Counted from the first letter of the stretch, positions 9,007-16,162 are shown. The stretch is 64,000 bases of DNA from Streptomyces sp. YIM 121038 (GCF_006088715.1 NZ_CP030771.1:4340001-4404000); one strand, 5' to 3'. A program made the numbers and translations. Notes: generated by a model from the sequence alone, not told the origin.

Positions 9007-9570
9007 TCACCCCGCGTGGGGGTTGAGGAAGGAGTGGTGGAGCGTGTACCGCTTGGCGGTGCGGGCGGCGGGGCGGACGGCCGCTTCGAAGGAGGCGGCG
9101 TCGGTCCACTCCTCGATCACGAAGGGCTCCTCGCTGTTCTCCGTGCGGTGGATGTGCGCGGCGAGGAGGCCCGGCGCCGTGTCCGGTGTCGTCCGGGTCA
9201 GCGCGAGGGCGCCGGGCGGGCGGCCCCCGTCGTCGTGCACCACGCTGCGGTGGAGGCGGGTCCGGTGGAGCCCCGGGCGCTGGATGCCCGGCACGAGCGT
9301 GTCGACCCGGCTCACGAGCGCGCCGCGCCGGGCGCGGGCCCACGTCAGGTGCTCCTCGTCGCTGGTCCACTGGGCGTAGAAGAGCAGGCCCGTGCCGTCC
9401 GTCGCCCGGAACACGTGCTGGGAGAGCAGCGCGGGCGGCCACTCCCCCGCCGCCCACTCCTCGGTCACGGCATCGGCGGCGGCACGCGTCCGCTCGTCGG
9501 TACCGGTGATCCACTCGCTGATCAGGGCCGTTCCGGCGGCGGGGTGCACGAGGTCGCGGAAGTACGTCAT
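9007..9570 (-). CDS. Antibiotic biosynthesis monooxygenase-like (dimeric alpha-beta barrel) protein
   Basis: A protein of 187 residues that appears to contain two ferredoxin-like barrel halves: an N-terminal half with ALISEWITGTDERTRAAADAV and a C-terminal half with EEPFVIEEWTDAASFEAAVRPAARTAKRYTLHHSF. The pattern of an FVIEEW strand followed by an amphipathic helix is that of the ABM/NIPSNAP group, which includes quinone-forming monooxygenases and stress proteins. The start MTYFRDLVHPAAG at 9570 precedes the conserved part; further upstream the frame reads low-quality Arg/Pro-rich sequence. Function is inferred from fold only. Confidence 0.65.
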   Translation of the reverse strand: MTYFRDLVHPAAGTALISEWITGTDERTRAAADAVTEEWAAGEWPPALLSQHVFRATDGTGLLFYAQWTSDEEHLTWARARRGALVSRVDTLVPGIQRPGLHRTRLHRSVVHDDGGRPPGALALTRTTPDTAPGLLAAHIHRTENSEEPFVIEEWTDAASFEAAVRPAARTAKRYTLHHSFLNPHAG

Positions 9571-9605
9571 GCCGGACGACTCTCGTACGTCAAGCGCGCT
9601 TGAGG

Positions 9606-10376
9606 TCAAGCGGCCGCGTACGGGCGGCAGTCCCGGCACCGCCCCGGGCGGGCCGCCCGGAAGGCGCGGTCGCAGCCGTCGCACGTCTGGAGCGGATCGG
9701 GCGGCGGGACCGGGCGCCGGTCGGGCAGTGGCGGTGGCAGCAGGGCGGTGAGCCGGTGGGCCAGGAGGGCGGCCGGGTGCCGGATCGCCCCCTCCGGCAG
9801 GCCGTTCGTCAGCGCCCCCCGCACGACGTCCGGCGGCACGCCCCGCGCCAGCCAGGCGGTGACCCCGGGCGCCAGGCGTCGTACGTCGCGCTCGGTGAGC
9901 AGCAGGCGGGGGTCGCTCGCGCGCAGCCCGAGCAGCAGGTCGGCCGGGGCGCCGACGGGCGCCGGGTCCGGGGGCGGGTCCGGCTCGCGCGGGGCCTCGG
10001 CCTCGGCGGGCGGGGCCGTCGGTGTCATCGGCTTGTTGTACGACACCGTCCGCGTCACGATCCGCCCGGACGGCAGCCGCTCCTTGACCCGGGCCAGATA
10101 GCCGTGCGCCTCCAACTCCCGTAACGCGGAAGCGATCCGCATCTCGCCCTCGGGGAACCGCTGCGCCAGCGCCTTGATCCCGATCCGGGACCCCGCGGGC
10201 AGCGACTGGATGTGGGTCGCCAGGCCGATCGCCGTCAATGACAGATCTTGATGCTGTGCGAGGTGGTTTCCGACCACGGTGAAGCGTTCGCGGTGCGAGA
10301 CGGTGACGTGACGGAGTCCGGAGCCGGAACGTCCGGACGCCGGGCGCGACGGCGCGCTAGGCTGCTGAGTAGTCAT
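9606..10376 (-). CDS. Winged-helix DNA-binding protein with C-terminal zinc-ribbon-like motif
   Basis: A protein of 256 residues. Residues about 25-110 form a helix-turn-helix domain (LSLTAIGLATHIQSLPAGSRIGIKALAQRF; RIASALRELEAHGYLARV), as in replication-initiator-type or GntR-like winged helices found in many Streptomyces accessory regulators. A Pro-rich linker follows, and the C-terminus ends with TCDGCDRAF followed by GRCRDC, two CxxC pairs that could bind one zinc. The ATG at 10376 follows a purine-rich GAGGAAGAGAAGAG leader. A strong hairpin at 10406-10441 lies in its leader. The target is unknown. Confidence 0.72.
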   Translation of the reverse strand: MTTQQPSAPSRPASGRSGSGLRHVTVSHRERFTVVGNHLAQHQDLSLTAIGLATHIQSLPAGSRIGIKALAQRFPEGEMRIASALRELEAHGYLARVKERLPSGRIVTRTVSYNKPMTPTAPPAEAEAPREPDPPPDPAPVGAPADLLLGLRASDPRLLLTERDVRRLAPGVTAWLARGVPPDVVRGALTNGLPEGAIRHPAALLAHRLTALLPPPLPDRRPVPPPDPLQTCDGCDRAFRAARPGRCRDCRPYAAA

Positions 10377-10405
10377 CGGGAAGCTCTTCTCTTCCTCGGT
10401 GAACA

Positions 10406-10441
10406 GGCCCTCGCCGTGGGATGCCAGCCCAGGCGAGGGCC
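10406..10441 (-). terminator. Hairpin between anti-sigma-type ATPase gene and HTH gene
   Basis: The arms ggccctcgcc (10406-10415) and ggcgagggcc (10432-10441) are perfect complements and are extended by an inner tggg/ccca pair. The hairpin ends 30 bases before the ATG of the downstream minus-strand HTH gene, so it may terminate readthrough from the ATPase gene or act as a leader attenuator. No U-tract follows it on the minus strand. Confidence 0.55.
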
Positions 10442-10514
10442 GTTTCATGTCTGCGGTTGTCGGCGCCGACGCTGCACCATCGACTGCCCTACGCGCCAGC
10501 CGAGTTGGGGATGT

Positions 10515-10530
10515 TCACCCTTGAGGGTGA
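10515..10530. promoter_or_regulatory. Short palindrome TCACCCT-TG-AGGGTGA
   Basis: A perfect 7-bp inverted repeat with a 2-bp spacer lies in the 224-bp gap between the ATPase stop and the HTH gene. Its size suits an operator, possibly for the HTH protein itself, but no regulator can be assigned. Confidence 0.4.
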
Positions 10531-10600
10531 GCTGCGGGGGCGGTGGGGCGTGGGGGTACTTCCCCCGGCTTCTTTCTCCTTTGCGTCGGGCCCGACCGGG

Positions 10601-11053
10601 TCACGGATCCGCGCGATCCGGCGCGACCTCCGCCCACACCGTCTTGCAGCCCGCCGGTTCCTCCACCACCCCCCAACGGTCCGCGTACCCACCGATGATC
10701 AGCAGCCCCCGTCCCGACTCCGCCCAGCCCCCCGGTTCCGGGTCCTGGATACGCGGGACCCGGTCGCCCCGGGCGTCGGTCACCTCGACGCGGAGCGTTC
10801 CGGCCGGGTCCAGGTGCAGCGCGAGCCGGAAGTTCCGGCCGGGCACGTGCCCGTGCAGCACCGCGTTCGCGGCGAGCTCGGCGACGACGTGGAGGGCGGC
10901 GCACGACGGCGCACCCCAGGCGTCAAGTTGACGCTCCGTGAGCGTACGCGCCTGCCGTGCGCCCTTGCGCGTCGCAGGCAGCAGCTTTGAGAACAGCCGT
11001 ACAGGGACGGCGGCTTGGGTCACTTCACCATTCACATCACTCAGCGTGGCCAC
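10601..11053 (-). CDS. RsbW-like ATP-binding protein (HATPase_c)
   Basis: A protein of 150 residues with GHKL ATPase motifs: an N-box HVVAELAANAVLHGHVPGRNF, a G1-type VEVTDARGD and a GRGLLIIGGYADRWGV G2 region. Single-domain proteins of this kind in Streptomyces are anti-sigma or kinase-like proteins encoded beside XRE-DUF5753 and DUF397 genes, as in the WhiJ/AbaA-type loci; the divergent XRE gene at 11149 and the DUF397 gene at 11958 fit exactly. GTG at 11053 gives the longest frame; GTG at 11035 is an alternative. Its partner (a sigma factor or anti-sigma antagonist) is not visible in the window. Confidence 0.85.
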   Translation of the reverse strand: MATLSDVNGEVTQAAVPVRLFSKLLPATRKGARQARTLTERQLDAWGAPSCAALHVVAELAANAVLHGHVPGRNFRLALHLDPAGTLRVEVTDARGDRVPRIQDPEPGGWAESGRGLLIIGGYADRWGVVEEPAGCKTVWAEVAPDRADP

Positions 11054-11148
11054 TCGTGTCTAGGCTGCACAGCAGAGAAGCCGGTACGCAGAGCGACTGT
11101 CCGGGTGCCGCTCGGGGCCGTCCGGCTCGTACGCGGAGAGGTGGCGGC

Positions 11149-11961
11149 ATGGAGGACGAGGAAGCGGCGGCGGTACTCAAGGCGGTGGGCCGCCAGATCA
11201 AGGCGTGGCGCGAGGCGGCGGGCATGACCCAGGTGGAGCTGGGTGCGGCCATCGGGTACGGCGAGGAGATGGTGTCGTCGGTGGAGCGGGGGCGGCGCGT
11301 CCCTAAGCCGGAGTTCCTGGACGCGGCCGACGAGGCGCTCGGGGCGGGCGGCAAGATCGCGGCGATGAAGAAGGACGTGGAGGAGGCCCGGTACCCGAAG
11401 AAGGTACGGGACCTGAAGAAGCTGGAGGAGGAGTCGGTCGAGCTGGGGGCCTACGCCAGCCTTCACGTCCACGGGCTGCTGCAAACCCCGGAGTACGCCC
11501 AGGCCTTGTACGAGATGCGGCTGCCTGCGTACTCGGAGGACGAGATCGAGAGTCATGTAGCGGCACGCATGGCTCGGAAGTCCGTCTTCGAGCGCACTCC
11601 TCGGCCACATCTCACGTTCGTCCAGGAAGAGGTGACATTGCGGCGGCCGATCGGGGGCAGACTGGTTCTGCGGCGCCAGCTCGAACACCTGTTGGAGGTC
11701 GGCAGGTTGAGGCACGTGGAGATCCAGGTGATGCCGACGGACTGCGAGGATCACGCGGGCATGGCCGGGCCGCTTCGCCTGCTGAAATTGCGCGACGGCA
11801 AGACGCTGGGGCATTCCGAAGCCCAGCTCCACAGTCGCGTGATCAGCGATCCCCGGGAAGTCCAGATCCTGGAGATGCGCTATGGAATGATCCGGGCGCA
11901 GGCTCTCACGCCCCGTGAGTCACTCGCGTTCATCAAGAAAGTGCTGGGAGACGAGACATGA
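11149..11961 (+). CDS. XRE family regulator with DUF5753 domain (WhiJ/AbaA-type)
   Basis: A protein of 270 residues. Residues about 10-65 form an XRE helix-turn-helix (IKAWREAAGMTQVELGAAIGYGEEMVSSVERGRRVP). Residues about 90-265 form the DUF5753 (Scr1-type) domain, recognisable from LGAYASLHVHGLLQTPEYAQALYE, VAARMARKSVF and a FVQEEVTLRRPIGG segment. This family controls development and antibiotic production in Streptomyces and usually acts with a small DUF397 partner; here that partner overlaps the stop by four bases (ATGA). The ATG at 11149 follows a GGAGAGG site. Confidence 0.92.
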   Translation: MEDEEAAAVLKAVGRQIKAWREAAGMTQVELGAAIGYGEEMVSSVERGRRVPKPEFLDAADEALGAGGKIAAMKKDVEEARYPKKVRDLKKLEEESVELGAYASLHVHGLLQTPEYAQALYEMRLPAYSEDEIESHVAARMARKSVFERTPRPHLTFVQEEVTLRRPIGGRLVLRRQLEHLLEVGRLRHVEIQVMPTDCEDHAGMAGPLRLLKLRDGKTLGHSEAQLHSRVISDPREVQILEMRYGMIRAQALTPRESLAFIKKVLGDET

Positions 11962-12269
11962 CGGCCGAGCTGGCGTGGTTCAAAAGCAGCTACAGCAGCA
12001 ACGACGGACCCGACTGCGTCGAAGTAGCCCTGGAATGGCGTAAGAGCAGCCACAGCAGCAACGAAGGCCCCAACTGCGTAGAGGTCGCCCTGGGGTGGCG
12101 CAAGAGCAGCCACAGCAGTAACGACGGGCCCGAGTGCGTCGAGGTGGCGATAGCGCCCGCCACGGTCCACATCCGCGACTCCAAGAACAAGAACGGAGCC
12201 CAGGTGGCCGTCGGAGGCGCGGCCTGGGCTCCGTTCGTCGGCTTCGCCGCCGGGGCTCAGACCGTGTAG
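11958..12269 (+). CDS. DUF397 protein with triplicated N-terminal motif
   Basis: A protein of 103 residues coupled to the XRE gene by an ATGA overlap. Ordinary DUF397 proteins have one W-x-K-S-S-x-S-S ... C-V-E-V-A motif followed by VRDSK and a W-x-x-F region. Here the 20-residue motif occurs three times in tandem (60-bp units from 11976, 12036 and 12096), each reading about WRKSSHSSN(D/E)GP-CVEVAL, followed by a single VHIRDSKNKNG and AAWAPFVGFAAG. DUF397 proteins are thought to antagonise their XRE partner. The extra copies could raise avidity or reflect a recent unequal exchange. The 3' end overlaps the convergent lectin-like gene by 13 bp. Confidence 0.9.
   Translation: MTAELAWFKSSYSSNDGPDCVEVALEWRKSSHSSNEGPNCVEVALGWRKSSHSSNDGPECVEVAIAPATVHIRDSKNKNGAQVAVGGAAWAPFVGFAAGAQTV
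11976..12155 (+). repeat. Three 60-bp tandem units inside the DUF397 gene
   Basis: Units start at 11976, 12036 and 12096. They keep the reading frame exactly and differ mostly at synonymous or conservative positions, such as Asp/Glu/Asn before and after Gly-Pro. Codon differences between the units (for example gtcgaagta versus gtagaggtc) show that the duplication is not brand new and has been retained under coding constraint. Confidence 0.9.
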
Positions 12270-12556
12270 GCGGTCCAGCCGACGGTCTCCGTGACGTGCT
12301 TGCCGTCCGCGCTGACGCCGCCGCCGAGGATCTCGTTGAAGCGGATCTTGAAGCCGGTGCGGGTCACGTCGTGCAGGCGGACGCCGGGGGTCTCGGGCCC
12401 GTTGAAGGTCTGCACGGTGACCTGGACGACGACGTCCGACCCGGTGGGGAACGGGGTGGGGAAGGTGACCTGGTTGAAGGTGTCGGTCTTCCCGCCCTGG
12501 GTTTCGGTGGAGTGGGACGAGTCCATGGTCAGCTTGCCGCTCTGGGTCATGCTCAT
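12257..12556 (-). CDS. H-type-lectin-like domain protein
   Basis: A single small protein of 99 residues. The pattern DTFNQVTFPTPFPTGSDVVVQV, RLHDVTRTGFKIRFN and a C-terminal VGWTAYTV resembles the H-type lectin domain (Helix pomatia agglutinin family): a beta-sandwich in which F-x-x-P-F, a VT-x-TGF strand and a final W-x-A strand are hallmarks. In known members this fold binds N-acetylgalactosamine as a trimer. There is no signal peptide, so it is cytosolic or is released with another system. It is convergent with the DUF397 gene and carries a GGGAGTGCC hairpin in its leader. Assigned from motif pattern only. Confidence 0.6.
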   Translation of the reverse strand: MSMTQSGKLTMDSSHSTETQGGKTDTFNQVTFPTPFPTGSDVVVQVTVQTFNGPETPGVRLHDVTRTGFKIRFNEILGGGVSADGKHVTETVGWTAYTV

Positions 12557-12581
12557 GGTGGTACCCCTCTCTCGCTCCCGC

Positions 12582-12603
12582 GGGAGTGCCGGGCGGCACT
12601 CCC
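12582..12603 (-). promoter_or_regulatory. Hairpin in the leader of the lectin-like gene
   Basis: The arms GGGAGTGCC (12582-12590) and GGCACTCCC (12595-12603) are perfect complements with a 4-base loop, 26 bases upstream of the ATG on the minus strand. This compact GC-rich stem could be an attenuator, an operator or an RNA-stabilising element. Confidence 0.5.
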
Positions 12604-12690
12604 GGTTTGCCCCTGTGCGAGGAGGGAGTCAAGCAGCGGGACGGCGGTCCGCAAAGGGCGCTTTCGGGACATTCGCCCGAGGGGCGGCGG

Positions 12691-12712
12691 CACCCTGAGA
12701 TCCGTCAGGGTG
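12691..12712 (+). promoter_or_regulatory. Inverted repeat CACCCTGA-N6-TCAGGGTG upstream of DUF1707 gene
   Basis: A perfect 8-bp palindrome with a 6-bp centre, 60 bp before the ATG at 12773. Its position and size fit an operator for a dimeric repressor. No regulator is assigned. Confidence 0.45.
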
Positions 12713-12772
12713 TTCCCTGATCTTCGCCGGCGGCCGTTGCCGGGGTGTTCGGGCCGCGCGCACACTGGGGGC

Positions 12773-13390
12773 ATGGGAGACGAGAGGACCGGAGCATCCG
12801 CCCTGGCAGCCGGGCTGCGGGTGTCGCACGAGGACCGGGACCAGGCGGTGGAGATCCTCAGGTTCGCGGCGGGCAGCGGCAGGCTGACGGTCGCGGAGCT
12901 GGACGAGCGCGTGGAGGCGGCGCTGGCGGCGAAGACGGTCGGCGACCTCCGGGACCTGACGGCGGACCTGCCGCTGGAGGGCCTGCCGCCGCAGCCGCGC
13001 GAGGTGCTCCGGATAGACCAGCGCTTCGGGGACGCCAAGCGCGCGGGGCGGTGGCGGGTGCCGCGCCGGATGGAGGTGCGGCTGATGTTCGGGGACCTGA
13101 AGCTGGACTTCACCGAGGCCGTGATCGCGCACAGCACGCTGGAGATCGAGGTGGACCTGCGCGTGGGCGGCGATCTGACGCTGGTGGTGCCGCCGGGAGT
13201 CGTCGTCGACGCGGACGGGATCACCAAGAGCCGTGGCGACATCAAGCTCCCCCCGGTCCCGGGCCCGGAGACACCGATACGCCTGCGCGTCCTGCTCTCC
13301 GGCACGTCGACCGGCGGCGACATAGTGGCCCGCCCACCCCGCCGCCTCCCCTGGCGACGCACCAGGCCCGGCACGATCACCGAGCACTGA
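12773..13390 (+). CDS. DUF1707 (SHOCT-like) domain protein
   Basis: A protein of 205 residues. The N-terminal LRVSHEDRDQAVEILRFAAGSGRLTVAELDERVEAALAAKTVGDLRDLTADLP is the DUF1707 signature. The C-terminal half is a predicted beta-helix-like region (VRLMFGDLKLDFTEAVIAHSTLEIEVDLRVGGDLTLVVPPGVVVDADG) resembling the LiaF/toast-rack adhesin-like fold. There is no transmembrane helix. Such proteins are widespread in actinomycetes and may sense envelope stress, but no function is established. The ATG at 12773 directly precedes the conserved domain. Confidence 0.85.
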   Translation: MGDERTGASALAAGLRVSHEDRDQAVEILRFAAGSGRLTVAELDERVEAALAAKTVGDLRDLTADLPLEGLPPQPREVLRIDQRFGDAKRAGRWRVPRRMEVRLMFGDLKLDFTEAVIAHSTLEIEVDLRVGGDLTLVVPPGVVVDADGITKSRGDIKLPPVPGPETPIRLRVLLSGTSTGGDIVARPPRRLPWRRTRPGTITEH

Positions 13391-13507
13391 CCGGCCGCTG
13401 GGCAAAGTCAGGAATCGCGCAAGCTTCTGCAAGTATGTGCGCTGCCTGAAGAGTTGGGGGCAGGCTCGTCAACGGAGACCATCTCCGTAACCAGGCAGGA
13501 GATCGCG

Positions 13508-13735
13508 ATGGCACTGCACATGCTTGGGAAGGACCCCGCATCCAAGGAAGGCAAGTCCGCAACGGTCTACTACGACGACGTGGCGGACCGCTATTTGATC
13601 CAAGGGCTGAAGGTGCTCGACCAGGAACGGCTGTCGAAGATGGACCTCCCGGACCACGAGACGGTCGTAGAGATCCCGACCTACATGGTGAAGTTCTTCC
13701 CGGAGGTGAGCGGTGGCGGAGGAGCCGACGTTTGA
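13508..13735 (+). CDS. Conserved small hypothetical protein upstream of DUF6879 gene
   Basis: A protein of 75 residues beginning MALHMLGKDPASKEGKSATVYYDDVADRYLIQGLKVLD; the ATG at 13508 has an ideal AGGAG site seven bases upstream. It is soluble, has no recognisable domain and contains a repeated acidic/aromatic pattern (VYYDDVADRYLIQG). Small proteins like this commonly precede DUF6879 and XRE-DUF5753 genes in Streptomyces, suggesting a three-component regulatory or toxin-antitoxin-like module. Its 3' end overlaps the next gene by 23 bp, so the two are co-translated. Confidence 0.75.
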   Translation: MALHMLGKDPASKEGKSATVYYDDVADRYLIQGLKVLDQERLSKMDLPDHETVVEIPTYMVKFFPEVSGGGGADV

Positions 13736-14240
13736 GGACCTGTTCCGGCAGGCCAAGCACTCCGCCGTGCACCTGGAGATGCGGGACGGGTACATGCGGT
13801 CCGACCTGGAGTTCGTCTCCTGGTCCCGGGACCCGCACAGCGTGCCTGCCCTCCGCGACCCGGCGTCGCGCCCCTGGTTGTCGTTGATGAGGGAGATCAC
13901 GGGCCGTGGCGTGGTGGTGCGGCGTGCTCGAATCTTCTCGGAGCCAATGAGTGACTACCTCCGGTTCGAGCACCACCTGACGCCGAGCAACGCGGCAGCC
14001 GGAGAACAGGTCCGCTGGCTGCCACGGCGCAGGGCCTCGGACTTGGCGCTGCCCGGCAACGACTTCTGGCTCTTCGACGACACACTCACCGTGTTCCTGC
14101 ACTTCACCGGCGAGGGCGAGCTGTCTCCCGATGGCGACGAGGAACGCACGACGGACCCTGCCGTGACCCGTCTCTGTTCCGCGGCCTTCGAGTCCGTATG
14201 GGAACGGGCCGTTCCGCACGAGGAGTACCAGCCGGTCTGA
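13713..14240 (+). CDS. DUF6879 family protein
   Basis: A protein of 175 residues: FEDLFRQAKHSAVHLEMRDGYMRSDLEFVSW, then RGVVVRRARIFSEPMSDYLRFEHHLTPSNAAAGEQVRWLPRR, then FWLFDDTLTVFLHFTGEGEL. This is the DUF6879 pattern, a family encoded next to XRE-DUF5753 regulators. The GTG at 13713 follows GGAGG with six bases between. Its role is unproven; the combination of two small proteins and an XRE regulator suggests it modulates the regulator encoded 17 bp downstream. Confidence 0.85.
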   Translation: MAEEPTFEDLFRQAKHSAVHLEMRDGYMRSDLEFVSWSRDPHSVPALRDPASRPWLSLMREITGRGVVVRRARIFSEPMSDYLRFEHHLTPSNAAAGEQVRWLPRRRASDLALPGNDFWLFDDTLTVFLHFTGEGELSPDGDEERTTDPAVTRLCSAAFESVWERAVPHEEYQPV

Positions 14241-14257
14241 ACCCGAGCTGATGCTCC

Positions 14258-15109
14258 ATGCCGTCACTGCCCCCATCCAGCATCCAGCAGGCCCGCGCGG
14301 CTCTCGGTGGGCGTCTTCGCGACATCCGCAAGGACGCCGGCCTGACCGCGCGGGCCCTGGCGGCGGCAGCCGGATGGCATGAATCGAAGAGTTCCCGGCT
14401 TGAGAACGGCAAGACGTCGCCGTCCGACGCCGACATTCGGATCTGGACGAGCATCTGCCAGGCGGAGGAACAGACGGCGGATCTCATCGCGGCGGCGCGC
14501 GGTATCGACGGCATGTACGTCGAGTGGCGCCGCATGGAGCGAGCCGGACTCAAGCGTGTCCAGGAGTCCGTGCTCCCGCTGTACGAGCGAACCCATTGGT
14601 TTCGCTTCTACCAGTCGCAGGTCGTTCCCGGTCTGCTGCAGACCGCGGACTACACGAGGGCCGTCCTCACCACGGTCGTCGCCCTGCGCGACGCCCCCGA
14701 CGACATCGAGGAAGCCGTTTCGGCCCGTATGGGGCGGCAGCATGTGCTCCGCTCCGGCGGGCGCCGGTTCGCCTTCGTGATCGAGGAGTGGGTTCTCCAC
14801 TCGGTCATCGGCAGCCCGAGCACCATGGTGAAGCAACTCCGCCATCTGATCGGCTTGACGTCCGTTCCCGCGCTGAGCCTGGGTGTTGTCCCCATGGGTG
14901 TCGCACGCGGAAATGCATGGCCGTGTGAATCCTTCTCCATGTACGACGACAAGCAGGTCGCTTGCGAACTGGTTTCAGCAGAGCTGACGGTGACACAACC
15001 GAGCGAGATTGCCGAGTACGCCAGGACCTTCGCAGAGCTGTCTGGGATCGCTGTCCATGGCGCGTCTGCCAGAAGGCTCATCACAGAAGCGATCGACACC
15101 CTCGGGTGA
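14258..15109 (+). CDS. XRE family regulator with DUF5753 domain
   Basis: A protein of 283 residues with an XRE helix-turn-helix at about residues 12-72 (LRDIRKDAGLTARALAAAAGWHESKSSRLENGKTSP) and a DUF5753 domain over about residues 95-280 (THWFRFYQSQVVPGLLQTADYTRAVLT; VSARMGRQHVLRSGGRRFAFVIEEWVLHSVIG). It closes a three-gene set with the small protein and DUF6879. Towards its 3' end the base composition falls (stretches such as ggaaatgcatggcc), unlike neighbouring core genes, which hints at horizontal origin. It may also control the peptide gene that starts 113 bp downstream. Confidence 0.9.
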   Translation: MPSLPPSSIQQARAALGGRLRDIRKDAGLTARALAAAAGWHESKSSRLENGKTSPSDADIRIWTSICQAEEQTADLIAAARGIDGMYVEWRRMERAGLKRVQESVLPLYERTHWFRFYQSQVVPGLLQTADYTRAVLTTVVALRDAPDDIEEAVSARMGRQHVLRSGGRRFAFVIEEWVLHSVIGSPSTMVKQLRHLIGLTSVPALSLGVVPMGVARGNAWPCESFSMYDDKQVACELVSAELTVTQPSEIAEYARTFAELSGIAVHGASARRLITEAIDTLG

Positions 15110-15160
15110 AGCGGCGCAAGTCCGTAGAAGTTCATTGAGCGCAGACTTTCCCCCTCCGTA

Positions 15161-15198
15161 CCTTCAACACACGCCCTGGAAATCCAATGGGTTGAAGG
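15161..15198 (+). promoter_or_regulatory. Inverted repeat CCTTCAAC-N22-GTTGAAGG before the peptide gene
   Basis: Perfect 8-bp arms at 15161-15168 and 15191-15198 lie 25 bases before the GTG of the 40-residue peptide. They could be an operator for the upstream XRE regulator or an RNA hairpin sequestering the leader. The surrounding sequence is AT-richer than the rest of the window. Confidence 0.5.
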
Positions 15199-15222
15199 AA
15201 TGAGTCGAGGAGGAGGAACTCA

Positions 15223-15345
15223 GTGACTCTCAAATCAGCATTGCTCCACCGGGTCTCCGTCCATGGTGGCGAGGGCGACGACACCGACAACACCGACATC
15301 GAAGACGGCGACGGCCAGGGCGGCGGCGGCTCGCCCGGCCATTGA
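15223..15345 (+). CDS. Small peptide, candidate RiPP precursor
   Basis: A 40-residue ORF starting at GTG with an excellent AGGAGG site at 15211-15216 and six bases of spacing, much stronger than most sites here. The peptide has an N-terminal MTLKSALLHRVSVHGG segment followed by an acidic Gly/Asp/Thr/Asn-rich tail (EGDDTDNTDIEDGDGQGGGG, then SPGH). The Gly-Gly after VSVH could be a leader cleavage site, and the composition is precursor-like. It contains a single Arg (Arg10). It precedes the arginase-fold-like gene by 82 bp and follows a regulator. No similarity to a named RiPP precursor family was recognised, so precursor status is inferred from size, composition and context. Confidence 0.55.
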   Translation: MTLKSALLHRVSVHGGEGDDTDNTDIEDGDGQGGGGSPGH

Positions 15346-15427
15346 CCACACTCATTCAACTCAGCCCCCGGCTCCGCCCGGGGGCAACCTCCCACCACCG
15401 CTTCTCCGCCCAGGAAGGCACTGTCCA

Positions 15428-16162
15428 GTGCATCTGCTGTGCGTGGACTGGGATTTCTTCTTTCCCACTCCGACTGCGGGGGCAGCCCTCAGTGAGCATT
15501 CCAGGCTGTATGCATGGCCCATCGCTGAAGACGTCCACCACGTCGAGGTGATATGGCTCCAACGCATTCGCCGCTTTCACGAGGCAGGTGTCCAACTACC
15601 TCGCTGTCACGGGTACGAGGGATTCTGGAACCGCTTCACCATCGCTCCCGCCGCCCCCGTTTGGTACGCCGACTCCAACGCGTGGGCCGCCCAAGTTTTC
15701 CCTTCCGACATCGGCGGCGAAGGCTCCTGGGCCAGCGTCCACTTGTACGACGCTCACCACGACTGCGGATACCGACGCAACACCGCGACCTTCGAGGAGT
15801 GGAAACAGCGCGGACGCATCTCCGCGGAAGACTGGATGCTCGCGCACCACTGGGCGGGCTCCCGGTTGTTCGTTCACTTCCCCCCATGGCGTGAGTCCAT
15901 GGCCAGGCCCACGGAAGAGCCCGTCATCCCCGTGAACATGAACATCGACGACGGGGAAGCGCCGACAGTCACCTTTGACGCGGTCTTCGTATGCCGTTCC
16001 GGTGCCTGGGTTCCGAGTTGGTGCGACCGCCAGTTCACGGAGTTCATCGAGGCTTGCCCAGCACGGCCGGTGGAGCACCCCAGGAACGTGTGGCGGCATC
16101 CGCGACACGACGTCGAGCGGATGGAGCGGCTGTCTCGGCGAACGGGTCGGTTCAGGCACTGA
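15428..16162 (+). CDS. Arginase-fold-like (UPF0489-type) hypothetical enzyme
   Basis: A protein of 244 residues from a GTG at 15428, which follows an AGGAAGG site; the frame is open upstream but reads Pro/Thr-rich noise. The first strand reads LLCVDWDFFFP, and near residue 107 is VHLYDAHHDCGY, a DAHxD-type motif like the metal-binding motif of the arginase/UPF0489 superfamily. Further conserved-looking segments are EDWMLAHHWAGSRLFVHFPPW and FDAVFVCRSGAWVPSWCDRQF. UPF0489-like enzymes include peptide arginases that convert Arg to ornithine in ribosomal peptides. Beside a small peptide gene this suggests a maturation enzyme, but the catalytic ligands are only partly recognisable and the assignment is tentative. 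Confidence 0.55.
   Translation: MHLLCVDWDFFFPTPTAGAALSEHSRLYAWPIAEDVHHVEVIWLQRIRRFHEAGVQLPRCHGYEGFWNRFTIAPAAPVWYADSNAWAAQVFPSDIGGEGSWASVHLYDAHHDCGYRRNTATFEEWKQRGRISAEDWMLAHHWAGSRLFVHFPPWRESMARPTEEPVIPVNMNIDDGEAPTVTFDAVFVCRSGAWVPSWCDRQFTEFIEACPARPVEHPRNVWRHPRHDVERMERLSRRTGRFRH

Noticed and set aside
10248..10931. 227-codon plus-strand frame through the ATPase region
   Set aside because: It is the shadow of the minus-strand HATPase and HTH genes, which have recognisable domains.
13454..13507. Upstream start for the small protein at 13508
   Set aside because: The frame is open to 13454, but the strong AGGAG seven bases before 13508 and loss of conserved-looking sequence upstream favour the later start.
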